Shown here piece by piece: positions 1 to 7,440 of a stretch of DNA of 40,607 nucleotides. The notes under the pieces were generated by a model. It ran no database searches and was not told the DNA's origin. It worked only from the letters and a program-made list of their open reading frames with translations. Location of the stretch: assembly GCA_025056745.1 (NCBI GenBank), contig JANWVQ010000176.1, positions 1 through 40,607 on the forward strand, written 5' to 3'. This stretch comes from Ignavibacterium sp. GTDB taxonomy: Bacteria > Bacteroidota > Ignavibacteria > Ignavibacteriales > Ignavibacteriaceae. The stretch's first letter is position 1. Every line of letters begins with the position of its first letter. The position numbers and the translations under genes were made by a program.

Positions 1-295
1 CGAATGCAATAGCTTTAAGCTGGTTATCTATAACAGTAAGTATGCTGCTATTAAGTCTGGAGCGAGCTTCATCTGCTCTGGGCTGATCGTTACTGTCTTT
101 TGCTGTAATAACATAATCGAAAGAAGATAGTGCGGCTTTACGAGCGGAATAATGCCCAAACATTTTAAGATTTATTGATAAAGCACGTTTAAGTGTTTTA
201 TAAAAGTCAATAGTATTACGTTTAGGGAAAGGCAAAGCATCAATAATATTTGCTTGTTGAATGAAGTCATTTAGTTTTGGATAAAGTGTTGACAT
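1..295 (-). CDS. Phage portal protein, N-terminal part (cut by window edge)
   Basis: Leftward frame that starts with ATG at 295-293 and stays open for 98 codons to the window edge. It begins MSTLYPKLNDFIQQ and contains a stretch reading ARKAALSSFDYVITAKDSND, which resembles the early part of Mu gp29/DUF935-type portal proteins, where a segment of this kind precedes the portal core. It starts 28 bases after the large terminase stop, the place a portal gene occupies in Mu-like phages. A portal forms the dodecameric ring through which DNA enters the head. The assignment rests on position and weak similarity, since only about a fifth to a quarter of the usual length is visible. Confidence 0.6.
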   Translation of the reverse strand, partial: MSTLYPKLNDFIQQANIIDALPFPKRNTIDFYKTLKRALSINLKMFGHYSARKAALSSFDYVITAKDSNDQPRADEARSRLNSSILTVIDNQLKAIAF

Positions 296-322
296 AATAG
301 AATTCCTTTTTTTTTGTTAGAG

Positions 323-1906
323 TTATAATTGATAATAATCTTTAAAAGGTTTAACCGGCTGGTTAAACTTTTTTACTAAATTCCTTTCGTGTATAAACTC
401 AAAAGCGCAGATTAAAGCATCTGGGGCGTCATCCTGAGCACCGTCTTTTTTTGTGCCGCTGAATGAGAAGAACTGCGATAGAAATTTTTCACCATCAACG
501 GTTTTAGAAAATCCGGGCGCAAATTTTATTTTGTTATTTGCATAAGCAAGCTGCAAGTTTTTAGCAAGGTCATCAACACGATAGCGTTTATATTCTATAT
601 GCGGAAAAGGTATCGAATTAATTTTAGTATAATTTCGTATGTGTTGAGACCAAGTAGATTCCTGTGATACATTTCCATCGAAGGCAATGCCGACAATATT
701 GTTAACGGATTGTTTGAGCAAGAAGACGCTTTCAATAAGTTGATTAGCATCGCTAAAAGATCTACAGACAACCTGCGGAATAAAATAAACATCCTGTTGC
801 GGAGAATAAAGGAGCGGAACTATTGCAGTAGTATCGCCTTTGGACTTTTTGCTAAGGTTAGGATCGCAATAGATGATGCCTTTAACATCTGGAGGCAAAG
901 AAAAATACTCTTGATAGTTTTCACGCTTAAAAAAATCTCCATCGGGCGGCACGGGGTTATTTTGAAAATTTGCCTGCCAATCGGATTCAGAAAGAGGTTT
1001 GAGAATTTCTTTAAGTTTTGATTCGGTAATGCGACCGAATTTTTGGTGCCACAGAGGAATTTTATTAAATGCTTTATAAGTGTAAACATTCCAATCGGCT
1101 GGCAGCAAATTATTTTCTTTTTGTAATCTAAGATGATGGACAGCAGAAGTATTAATAAAATCATTTGCAAGGATTAAAAACGTTCCATTTTTGTTTAAGC
1201 TGTGGAAGGCTTCAGATAGTTTCATAATTCTTGTTTCAACTGCATTAGCGGAGAAAGAGGATTCGAGAGTTTCGATGTCATCGCCCAGTAGGAATTGAGG
1301 GCGGGCAAATATATCAGAGTAGCCACGAAGCGAGCGACCTTCAGAAAAAGCGGCACAGGAACGTATAGGATTATTCTGTCCATCAAGCATTTTAATCTGA
1401 AACTCATCGCTGTTAGCGTTGATTACTTCAAACTTATAATCCTGAAGCAGCTTTGCATTTTGCGAGAGTATAAGAAAAATACTTTTTAAAATTTTTGATG
1501 ATTTAAAAATAGTCTCCGAATAAATGCCTGCGGTGTTTACCTTGCCTGTTAATAAAAGCCAGAGCAAAAGTTTTTTTGCAGTAACAGTTTTTCCGTGTTT
1601 GCGAGGACCGATAAAAAGATGGAAACCCGGTAATAAAGAAGCCTTAACAATATCTTTAAGCATTGAGTTAGGAGCCGCATAATCTTCGTAAAGCAAGGGC
1701 GGGAAATAAAATTTATCAAAGTTCCAAAAGGATAATTTTGAGAGTTCTTTTCTTTTTTCGATTGCGACTTTTGTTGCGTCTTTACCTTTGAATTCTTCTA
1801 TTTTAAAGCCGAGAGAAGATTTTTTTAATTCATCAAGTTCTTTTTGCAAATCGTTTTGCTTGATGAACTCATCCATTGAATATTTTGAAAGAGAAAATTT
1901 TTCCAT
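323..1906 (-). CDS. terL: Phage terminase large subunit (Mu gp28-like)
   Basis: 527 residues, usual length for a large terminase. The ATPase domain has a Walker A motif GPRKHGKT at about residues 100-107 and a Walker B candidate FLLGDDIE at about 206-212. The C-terminal RNase H-like nuclease shows the expected acidic residues: Asp348 in IIYCDPN, Asp410 in GIAFDGN and the cluster DDAPD at 492-496. The enzyme would cut and translocate phage DNA into the prohead through the portal. It follows the small terminase candidate with a 52-base gap holding a perfect hairpin, and precedes the portal. Overall type resembles Mu-like terminases. Confidence 0.9.
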   Translation of the reverse strand: MEKFSLSKYSMDEFIKQNDLQKELDELKKSSLGFKIEEFKGKDATKVAIEKRKELSKLSFWNFDKFYFPPLLYEDYAAPNSMLKDIVKASLLPGFHLFIGPRKHGKTVTAKKLLLWLLLTGKVNTAGIYSETIFKSSKILKSIFLILSQNAKLLQDYKFEVINANSDEFQIKMLDGQNNPIRSCAAFSEGRSLRGYSDIFARPQFLLGDDIETLESSFSANAVETRIMKLSEAFHSLNKNGTFLILANDFINTSAVHHLRLQKENNLLPADWNVYTYKAFNKIPLWHQKFGRITESKLKEILKPLSESDWQANFQNNPVPPDGDFFKRENYQEYFSLPPDVKGIIYCDPNLSKKSKGDTTAIVPLLYSPQQDVYFIPQVVCRSFSDANQLIESVFLLKQSVNNIVGIAFDGNVSQESTWSQHIRNYTKINSIPFPHIEYKRYRVDDLAKNLQLAYANNKIKFAPGFSKTVDGEKFLSQFFSFSGTKKDGAQDDAPDALICAFEFIHERNLVKKFNQPVKPFKDYYQL

Positions 1907-1930
1907 AATAATAAGTTTTTTTCTTTTTCT

Positions 1931-1958
1931 TAAAAAGACAGACTAAAGTCTGTCCTAC
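1931..1958 (-). terminator. Palindrome between terminase genes; intrinsic-terminator-like
   Basis: Perfect 8-bp inverted repeat GACAGACT / AGTCTGTC (1937-1944 and 1947-1954) separated by AA. Read leftward it is followed at once by TTTTT, so it has the shape of an intrinsic terminator between the small and large terminase genes and could lower terL expression. A related palindrome lies upstream of the small terminase gene at 2650-2670, so it may instead be a member of a REP-like repeat family. Confidence 0.6.
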
Positions 1959-2624
1959 TTAAAATCCTTTGCCTTGTTGTCCTTTGTGAGTTTGCCATTT
2001 ATGGAATTCTTCGGTATAAATTTTAATAATATCATCGCTTGTGGCATTAGGCACAAAGCGTTTAATAATCATAGCAATAACATCAGCATCAACACGTTTA
2101 ATATGTGATTCGATTTCGAGGTCTTGCAGATAGACACGAAGTCTTATCATTTTATAAAGCATATCAATGCGTGATGAGATAACAATGCGATCATTGTTTT
2201 CAAGCTCTGCAAGGCAGTAAGAGAGCTGGTGTTTAAGTGTTTCAATGTGGTCTATGCTGTCTGCAATAATTTTAGTTTGAATAGTACGACCTTTGCGAGT
2301 AGCTTTACCAAGCTCTGCTTCGCCTGCAAACTTTTGAAGTGCATAACGAGCAACGTGTGTAGGCACTTTAAATTTTTGTTCAAGTTTTTCGAGCGTATAT
2401 TCCGGATGATTAACCTTCCAGATAGCTATTTTTTTTAAGAAATTTTCATCTGAATAATTTCTTACTTTAATACCGGCAATGTCTGGGAATTTATGCAAGG
2501 CATTGTAAACCTGACGAGTGGTATAACCAAACTTTTGTGCAATAAATTTGGCAGTAGCTTTGGGATTTTTTTTCTTAAATTCAGCGATTTTTATTTGCTG
2601 CTGTTTTGTTAAAAAAGTTCTCAT
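1959..2624 (-). CDS. Probable phage terminase small subunit (tandem HTH protein)
   Basis: 221 residues. Two helix-turn-helix-like units are visible: residues about 5-45 (KKNPKATAKFIAQKFGYTTR) and about 60-100 (NHPEYTLEKLEQKFKVPTHV), which resemble each other in spacing and so look like an internal duplication. The rest is charged and helical. A DNA-binding protein directly ahead of terL in a phage is most often the small terminase, which recognises phage DNA and presents it to the large subunit; Mu gp27 is the positional equivalent. A plain transcriptional regulator is the alternative. The start ATG at 2624 is preceded by AAAGGAAT. The gene is bracketed by two related palindromes. Confidence 0.6.
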   Translation of the reverse strand: MRTFLTKQQQIKIAEFKKKNPKATAKFIAQKFGYTTRQVYNALHKFPDIAGIKVRNYSDENFLKKIAIWKVNHPEYTLEKLEQKFKVPTHVARYALQKFAGEAELGKATRKGRTIQTKIIADSIDHIETLKHQLSYCLAELENNDRIVISSRIDMLYKMIRLRVYLQDLEIESHIKRVDADVIAMIIKRFVPNATSDDIIKIYTEEFHKWQTHKGQQGKGF

Positions 2625-2649
2625 TATTCTATTCCTTTTACTTAAAATA

Positions 2650-2670
2650 ACAGGCTAAAGCCCACCCTAC
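2650..2670. repeat. Second copy of the CTAAAG palindrome family
   Basis: The 21-base core matches the element at 1938-1958 at 16 positions, including the flanking CCTAC. The inner stem is GGCT/AGCC here and GACT/AGTC there, a compensated base-pair change, which supports a selected hairpin. Same orientation as the other copy, one on each side of the small terminase gene. Confidence 0.55.
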
Positions 2671-2833
2671 AAAAAAATATAAAAATGATAGTGTCTAATT
2701 CTTTCATAAATCGTTTATACGGGGCTTTTAATTAAAATATGATACTTATATCGTCTTAATCATTAAAAAGGCTTATACAACGCATATAAAAGCGATTTTT
2801 AAAAAGTAAACTTTATCAAAAAAAACGTCAAAA

Positions 2834-2915
2834 GTTGACCAAAAGTTGACCATAAAAACGCCGTTTTACGTGCTTTTTTGTTCAAAGGTTGACCATAAGT
2901 TGACCATAAGTTGAC
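2834..2915. repeat. Five GTTGAC direct repeats with 11-bp phasing
   Basis: GTTGACC occurs at 2834, 2845, 2888 and 2899, and GTTGACT at 2910. Within the two clusters the period is exactly 11 bp, so the motifs fall on the same face of the helix. Between the clusters is a 43-bp step. Such phased arrays are typical binding sites of a phage regulator or replication protein. The protein that would bind is not identifiable here. Confidence 0.65.
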
Positions 2916-3022
2916 TTTTTCGAATAAAAAAAAACCGAACTAAAAAAAACACTAAGGAGTATAAAAGCCTTAATTTTAGGCTAAAAAACGCATATTCAGA
3001 AAACTTATTATAAAAAATTGGA

Positions 3023-3478
3023 CTAAGAACTAGCATAATTGATCCAAATTTCGAGATAAGAAACAGCAAAATCAGAATAAACAGCATCAAAATTAAGTGG
3101 TTGTTCAGAATCTGTATAAGAAACTTTAGTAAAATATGAATCAATATTATCTTCGTGTTGGTTTATGTAATCTGTAAAAGAAGGTGAAAGGATAATTGAC
3201 TCAATCTCTTCGATGAGGTCAACTGATGCAATAGAAGCACTTGTTTTATCACCTGATGCATCTGCAAAAGCGAAGAAAGTAACTTTAGCTTTTTTTATTA
3301 TTGGTGCTAAGTTAATATCAGAAAGCCCGTTGCGTGCTGGTTCTATATAAACCCATACAGCGGGAGCAACAGTTGGTATTTCGTTAAACTTACCTTGTTC
3401 TATATTAACACCGGTTAAGCTATGATGTTGTTTAAGGTAATTAATTATAGCGGGAATAATTTTATTATACTTAATCAT
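3023..3478 (-). CDS. Phage tail-completion protein (Mu gp37-like, tentative)
   Basis: 151 residues, no signal or membrane segment. The pattern is an N-terminal helix (PAIINYLKQHH), then alternating beta segments such as APAVWVYIEPAR and AKVTFFAFADA, then a long helix SVDLIEEIESII and a C-terminal strand. This alpha/beta layout and size are those of the DUF1834/Mu gp37 and related head-tail or tail-terminator proteins. Its ATG overlaps the stop of the upstream gp36-like gene by four bases (ATGA at 3475-3478), so the two are translated together. Identity is by pattern and position only. Confidence 0.5.
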   Translation of the reverse strand: MIKYNKIIPAIINYLKQHHSLTGVNIEQGKFNEIPTVAPAVWVYIEPARNGLSDINLAPIIKKAKVTFFAFADASGDKTSASIASVDLIEEIESIILSPSFTDYINQHEDNIDSYFTKVSYTDSEQPLNFDAVYSDFAVSYLEIWINYASS

Positions 3479-3828
3479 ATATTCTCCAATCTATAATCAT
3501 TATTAAAGTAAAAGACCTTTGCATTAGAAGCTTTGTCGGAATTGGATTTTTTATCAGAAAGAATTTTCAATGCTTCTTTATAATGTTTTTCTGTAAGGTC
3601 AAGAATTTCCTGCGACTGCCCTGTGAACTGAGACTGCAATAGATAATCTAGGATCCAAACAAAAGGCTGTTTAACCCAATCGGGTATATCTGTTAAATCA
3701 ATAGCAACAATATTAATAATAATCTGTTTTGCCTGCTCAGCAAAATCCTCATAAGTATTAGGATAAGTATCAAAATAAGTTTTTGCCTGTCGGCTAAGCA
3801 GGTTATTTATCTGTTCTTTAGTAAACAT
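3475..3828 (-). CDS. Head-tail connector protein (Mu gp36-like, tentative)
   Basis: 117 residues, all-helical. It opens with FTKEQINNLLSRQAKTYFDT and contains a hydrophobic helix near the middle (IPDWVKQPFVWILDYLLQSQ), the arrangement seen in DUF1320/gp36-like connectors that join the portal to the tail. First gene of a leftward pair with the gp37-like gene, and divergent from the scaffold gene. In Mu these two genes lie downstream of the capsid on the same strand, so here they have been inverted or recruited to the opposite transcript. Moderately sure of a connector role, less of the exact family. Confidence 0.5.
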   Translation of the reverse strand: MFTKEQINNLLSRQAKTYFDTYPNTYEDFAEQAKQIIINIVAIDLTDIPDWVKQPFVWILDYLLQSQFTGQSQEILDLTEKHYKEALKILSDKKSNSDKASNAKVFYFNNDYRLENI

Positions 3829-3969
3829 TATATATCCTTTTAATTCCTAATGCAAAAATGGAAAAAGAAAAAAAATAAAATTGGTCAGATATGTGTTTAG
3901 ACAAACAAATAGTATTGCAATAAATAATTTTGGACAGAAAACTAAAACAAAGGAGGACAAAAAAGGTTT
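3829..3969. promoter_or_regulatory. Divergent promoter region between connector and scaffold genes
   Basis: 141 bases separate the two divergent structural transcripts, so both late promoters should lie here. The scaffold gene has an AAAGGAGG ribosome-binding sequence at 3949-3956, 13 bases from its ATG, with a second weaker AAAAGG close to the start. No clear consensus promoter could be assigned. Confidence 0.45.
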
Positions 3970-4473
3970 ATGAAGTTAAAAGATTTATTAAAAAAACTTT
4001 TCCCTGATAAAACAGCAGAAATAGACCAACTTGAAGATGAAACAAAACAGCAAAGCAAAAGCGATGATAATGACAGTAAGCAAAAAGTTGATGATGCTCT
4101 GCTAAAAAAACTTTATGAAGAAATAAAAGCAGAGAATAAAAAGCTGCTTGATGAACTTGCTAAAGTTAAAGAAAAAGAAGAAGCCAGGGAAAAAATTTTA
4201 GCACAAAAAGCGGAAGCTGAAGTAAAAGCAAAGATTGAGGATGCATTAAAAAAGGCGATAGAAGAAAAACGTATCCCTGCAAAAGATGATAAAACCATAG
4301 CCAGTATAAAAGCACTGCTTGAAAAAGACTTTGATAATGGGGTTGTAGTATTAAATGCAATGCCCAAAATATCAGACGAGAAACCTACACAAACACCGGT
4401 CACTAATGAGAATAAAAATGTAGGCGGAATATTGGGAAAAATTTTAGAAAGAAACCAAATAACACAAAACTAA
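3970..4473 (+). CDS. Phage scaffold protein, without protease domain
   Basis: 167 residues, very rich in Lys, Glu and Ala. A long coiled coil spans about residues 40-110 (KKLYEEIKAENKKLLDELAK, then Ala/Glu/Lys repeats). The C-terminal part contains AIEEKRIPAKDDKTIASIKA, resembling the C-terminal scaffold region of Mu gpI-type proteins, where a Lys-Ile-Pro-Ala motif precedes a helix. Located directly before the capsid gene, the standard scaffold position. No serine protease domain is present, so this is the equivalent of the Mu Z scaffold alone; a separate protease, if any, is not in the window. Confidence 0.7.
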   Translation: MKLKDLLKKLFPDKTAEIDQLEDETKQQSKSDDNDSKQKVDDALLKKLYEEIKAENKKLLDELAKVKEKEEAREKILAQKAEAEVKAKIEDALKKAIEEKRIPAKDDKTIASIKALLEKDFDNGVVVLNAMPKISDEKPTQTPVTNENKNVGGILGKILERNQITQN

Positions 4474-4490
4474 TTTTAGGAGACTATTAG

Positions 4491-5444
4491 ATGAAGATAG
4501 ATCAAATATCCAGTCTAACTGGCAGAGCAGCAAACTTATTGAGCAAAATGTTAGAACTTGCCCCACTGTTGCAATATGCAGAATTTCGTAAAGATTATTC
4601 AACTGGTATTAACGTACCCGATAAGAGTACATTTACCGGAAGCGCAGCCAGAGCGGTAAATGCACCGATTCAGAAAGACAACCAGACACCTAATCCTGTT
4701 ACGGTTTCATTAGCTTTATATGGCAGAGAATTAGGCGTTGATGACTTATACAAAAAAGACGCAGAACTAAGCGGAAGCCCAAACGGATTAATGAGATGGT
4801 TAGATAGACAACTTAGTGCGTTAGCCGTTAAGCTTGCTAATGAAATTCAAGTTGATATGATACAGGGCACTGGTACAAGCAACAGGATGCTTGGTTTGGG
4901 GAATTTTGTTAAAGATGCTGCAGCTGGTGGGCAAACAGCAGCGCTTGGTTTTACAGCTGCCGAGCAAGCAGCAATGAACACACAGGTTTCTCTACAATTG
5001 AACACAACTGCAAACCAAGATAGCTTTATAGAAACGCTGTTCAAAAAACTTGCAGAGGTACCGGGTGCAAATGCAATAATATGTAACGCAAATCTTGCCT
5101 CACGATTAACTACTATTGCAAAAAGACTTGGGGCTGCTGGTGAAAGCATAAATACTTTTGGTGTGCCCGTAACCACGTTTAACAATGTACCGATTGTGAG
5201 CGTTGATACTAATACGATAACTCAGACAGAGAGCGACGGTACCAATAATGATTGCACCTCGTTATATATTGTGAGATTTGCAGAAGAGCTTGGTGTTGCC
5301 TTTTCTACTAACAGCGGATTTTATTTTCAGGACTTTCAGGATTACCAAAGCTCGCCAGCCGGTGTAAGCCGAATGCAGTTCTTTTTAAATTTGGTCGTTG
5401 AGCGTAATGATGCTTTAAGACGATTAAGTAGGATAAGATTATAG
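4491..5444 (+). CDS. Major capsid protein (HK97-type)
   Basis: 317 residues. The middle and C-terminal part has the HK97-fold pattern: a long helix with an NEIQVDMIQGTGTS-like segment (about 118-135), a region predicting the peptide NAIICNANLASRLTTIAK, then the strand pair FNNVPIVSVDTN and a C-terminal GVSRMQFFLNLVVERNDALR. The order of a spine helix, an N-A-x-I-x-x-N element and IVRFAEELGVAFST is typical of capsid and encapsulin-like shell proteins. A good ribosome-binding sequence TAGGAGAC precedes the ATG, 17 bases after the scaffold stop. Major shell subunit of the head. Confidence 0.85.
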   Translation: MKIDQISSLTGRAANLLSKMLELAPLLQYAEFRKDYSTGINVPDKSTFTGSAARAVNAPIQKDNQTPNPVTVSLALYGRELGVDDLYKKDAELSGSPNGLMRWLDRQLSALAVKLANEIQVDMIQGTGTSNRMLGLGNFVKDAAAGGQTAALGFTAAEQAAMNTQVSLQLNTTANQDSFIETLFKKLAEVPGANAIICNANLASRLTTIAKRLGAAGESINTFGVPVTTFNNVPIVSVDTNTITQTESDGTNNDCTSLYIVRFAEELGVAFSTNSGFYFQDFQDYQSSPAGVSRMQFFLNLVVERNDALRRLSRIRL

Positions 5445-5525
5445 CATCTTCCATCTCTAATATACTCTGGTTAATAATCTGATGTATTGCTCAGCAGCGA
5501 ATGAATTAAGGACGGAGGAAAATAT

Positions 5526-5765
5526 TTGCAAAGAAAAAACAAACTAAATGATAAAGAGTTTTGTATGAAGGAAAACAAATTAAATGAGAAAGAGAAAATA
5601 ACGTTCACTTTTGGTATTGTGCTTATAGAGGAAGCCAAAGAAATTGAGATAGAAATAGAAACTCAATCTGAAGAAGAAGCTTTTAGTAAGCTGCCAAATA
5701 TTATGAAGGAAAAATATCCGTTTAACACTTGGTATTATAACGGCAAGATAAAAAGAGTGGAATAA
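5526..5765 (+). CDS. Small acidic phage protein of unknown function
   Basis: 79 residues if it starts at the TTG at 5526, which is preceded by a strong GGAGG (5514-5518) at seven bases. The first ATG in frame is at 5565 and has no comparable ribosome-binding sequence, so the TTG start is preferred. The protein is short, charged, with runs such as KEIEIEIETQSEEEAF and a C-terminal WYYNGKIKRVE that reads like a beta strand. It lies between capsid and lysis genes. I do not recognise it. Confidence 0.6.
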   Translation: MQRKNKLNDKEFCMKENKLNEKEKITFTFGIVLIEEAKEIEIEIETQSEEEAFSKLPNIMKEKYPFNTWYYNGKIKRVE

Positions 5766-5768
5766 ACA

Positions 5769-5981
5769 ATGAAAGCGTGGTATAAATCAAAAACGATCTG
5801 GGTCAACCTGTTATCATTGGCAATTGAGTTAGCACAATATCTTTTGAATGCTCAGATAGTGCCAAGCGGTACAATTCTGGTGATAGTAAACTTGCTTAAC
5901 ATAATTCTAAGATTTTTACATACGCAGGCGGTAGGTTTAACAAACGATGACAAAAGACTTAAAAAAGTTGATATTAACTGA
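5769..5981 (+). CDS. Holin-like small membrane protein
   Basis: 70 residues with two hydrophobic segments, about residues 9-27 (IWVNLLSLAIELAQYLL) and 33-53 (GTILVIVNLLNIILRFL), joined by a short turn, and a charged C-terminus. It begins with the WYKSKTIWVNL pattern common in small phage membrane proteins next to endolysins. It overlaps the muramidase gene by 35 bases in another frame. Size, topology and position all fit a holin that would form pores in the inner membrane and release the muramidase. Sequence family not firmly recognised. Confidence 0.65.
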   Translation: MKAWYKSKTIWVNLLSLAIELAQYLLNAQIVPSGTILVIVNLLNIILRFLHTQAVGLTNDDKRLKKVDIN

Positions 5982-6534
5982 ACAAGACTATGATGATGCT
6001 GCACAGTTGCTTGGAGTTAATAAAGCAGTTATAAAAGCCGTAGCAGAGGTTGAATCTGCTGGCAATGGATTTTTGAATAATGGAATGGTAAAGATACTTT
6101 TTGAAGCTCATATATTTAGCAAGCTAACAGGCGGTAAATATGATAAAACTCATCCAAGCATATCAGCACCAAAGTGGGACAAGAGTTTATATAAAGGCGG
6201 AGTAAAAGAATATGAGCGCCTTAATGAAGCCCTTAAATTAAATATAGAAGCTGCATATAAATCAACGAGTTTCGGGAAATTTCAGATTGTGGGGTATAAT
6301 TATTCAAGCTGTGGTTATGCAAGTGTTTTAGAATTTGTTAATGCAATGCAAACAAGTGAGGGTGAGCACCTGAAAGCGTTTGTTAATTTTATAAAAAGTA
6401 AAGGGATGGATAAACTGCTGCAAAAACTTGATTGGGCAGGTTTTGCCAGATCATATAATGGCAGCGGTTATAAGTTAAATCGCTATGATGAAAGACTTGC
6501 AGTAGCTTACAAAAAATATTCTGAGGCATTATGA
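5947..6534 (+). CDS. Phage endolysin, N-acetylmuramidase (DUF3380 family)
   Basis: 195 residues, a single domain with no signal peptide, so it needs a holin for export. Recognisable are VIKAVAEVESAGNGF (about 28-42) with the catalytic-type Glu of the AVxxVES motif, ILFEAHIFSK (about 50-60), a region of conserved Trp/Tyr, STSFGKFQIVGYNY (about 106-119) and the C-terminal WAGFARSYNGSGYKLNRYDE. These are the landmarks of the N-acetylmuramidase family PF11860. It cleaves the glycan strands of peptidoglycan at lysis. Its start overlaps the holin-like gene and its end overlaps the next gene by ATGA. Confidence 0.88.
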   Translation: MTKDLKKLILTEQDYDDAAQLLGVNKAVIKAVAEVESAGNGFLNNGMVKILFEAHIFSKLTGGKYDKTHPSISAPKWDKSLYKGGVKEYERLNEALKLNIEAAYKSTSFGKFQIVGYNYSSCGYASVLEFVNAMQTSEGEHLKAFVNFIKSKGMDKLLQKLDWAGFARSYNGSGYKLNRYDERLAVAYKKYSEAL

Positions 6535-7019
6535 AAAATGTTGTCCAAATTTTATTTGTCTTTTTACTTGGTTGTTTGGCAGGCTATTTAATAAAACCAT
6601 CTAAAACAATTACTGGGGCAACATTAACACAGGGCAAAACGGATACAGTTTATATTGCAGGTAAAACAGATACAATAAAAATTTACAAAAAAATTAAAGG
6701 CAGCAGCACGGAAATACCAGTTAACGCAAGCCCTCAAACCTCGTTATTTGAGAAAAAAATATTTATTGAAGCCAAAAACGAGACAAAGGCGGATGTTAAT
6801 ATTACGATAAATACTTATCCTGCCTGCGACAGCATAACGTTGGATTGGTTTGCTAATATAGAGGCAAAACAACTTGAACGTGTTGACACAATAAAAATAA
6901 CCAAAATTGACACACTTCAGGTTTTTATTGAAAAACCACAAGCATTTTATGATACATTTGAGTTTGGATTTGGAACAGCAGTTGCGGCGGTTTTAACAAT
7001 TTTTCTTTTAACAAAATGA
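6531..7019 (+). CDS. Spanin-like protein with hydrophobic segments at both ends
   Basis: 162 residues. The N-terminus MKNVVQILFVFLLGCLAGYL is a short membrane segment containing LLGC, which could be a lipobox with the mature protein starting at Cys15. The last 18 residues (FGTAVAAVLTIFLLTK) form a second membrane segment. The stretch between is hydrophilic, Thr/Lys/Asp rich, with repeats of the TDTVYIAGKTDTIKI kind. A unimolecular spanin such as T1 gp11 has exactly this plan: lipid anchor in the outer membrane and C-terminal segment in the inner membrane. The hydrophobic run continues past the Cys, so a simple two-pass inner membrane protein remains possible. Overlaps the muramidase and the next gene by ATGA. 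Confidence 0.55.
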   Translation: MKNVVQILFVFLLGCLAGYLIKPSKTITGATLTQGKTDTVYIAGKTDTIKIYKKIKGSSTEIPVNASPQTSLFEKKIFIEAKNETKADVNITINTYPACDSITLDWFANIEAKQLERVDTIKITKIDTLQVFIEKPQAFYDTFEFGFGTAVAAVLTIFLLTK

Positions 7020-7252
7020 ATGTAGAACAAATAAATATTCGTACAATGCAGGATGTAGAACAATTACGGAAAGATGTAACAGAGATAGACAAGAAATTGG
7101 AACTGCTGTTACAACAAATTGCTGAATTAAAAAATGCTTATACAAAACTGCTTGATGACCACGAAAACAGAATAAGATTTTTAGAAAGATATGCTTTTGC
7201 TCTTATCGGAATTATGGGATTGCTTTCTTTAATATTAAGCTATTTTAAATAA
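7016..7252 (+). CDS. XhlA-like coiled-coil membrane protein of the lysis cassette
   Basis: 78 residues. Residues about 8-58 form a heptad-rich coiled coil (VEQLRKDVTEIDKKLELLLQ continuing to LDDHENRIRFLERY) and residues about 59-77 a membrane segment (FALIGIMGLLSLILSYF). This is the plan of the haemolysin XhlA family (PF10779), small phage proteins that act with holins and endolysins or as accessory membrane factors. Starts in an ATGA overlap with the spanin-like gene and closes the four-gene lysis cassette. No catalytic role is expected. Confidence 0.7.
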   Translation: MNVEQINIRTMQDVEQLRKDVTEIDKKLELLLQQIAELKNAYTKLLDDHENRIRFLERYAFALIGIMGLLSLILSYFK

Positions 7253-7440
7253 ATGATTAGTTTGATATTGATAGTTTCTGAAGAGATGTTTAATGCGGTA
7301 GTGGATGTGTTGCCATACTGAAGCAATTAACAAGCATAATGCTTGCAATAATATTTTATGGTATTATTTTTTCTTTCTGTTCTATGATTTGCGACTATTC
7401 AATTTTTTTAATAATATAATTTAAAGAAAGGAAGTTTAAA

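Larger units (their letters stand above)
2625..3022. promoter_or_regulatory. 398-base non-coding region upstream of the terminase operon
   Basis: No convincing gene is seen on either strand. It holds, from left to right: a palindrome copy at 2650-2670, AT-rich DNA with several TTATAC/TATAAG-like hexamers, five copies of a GTTGAC motif at 2834-2915, and a weak 5-bp hairpin AGCCT/AGGCT at 2966-2982 that, read leftward, is followed by TTTT and may terminate the upstream connector operon. The layout suggests a terminator followed by a controlled leftward promoter for the terminase and portal genes. That role is inferred. Confidence 0.5.

Noticed and set aside
2625-3022. CRISPR array made of the GTTGAC repeats
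   Set aside because: Units are 11 bp, with no spacers of uniform length and no cas genes near.
2866-3144. Leftward 92-codon hydrophobic reading across the gp37-like gene and the GTTGAC repeats
   Set aside because: It overlaps the better supported 151-residue gene in another frame, is of low-complexity Leu/Ile/Phe content, and its end is made of the repeats themselves.
7253-7419. Two short frames (22 and 26 codons) between the XhlA-like and tail tube genes, the second hydrophobic
   Set aside because: No ribosome-binding sequence, AT-rich DNA where such frames arise by chance, no recognisable family. They could still be remnants of a small lysis gene.
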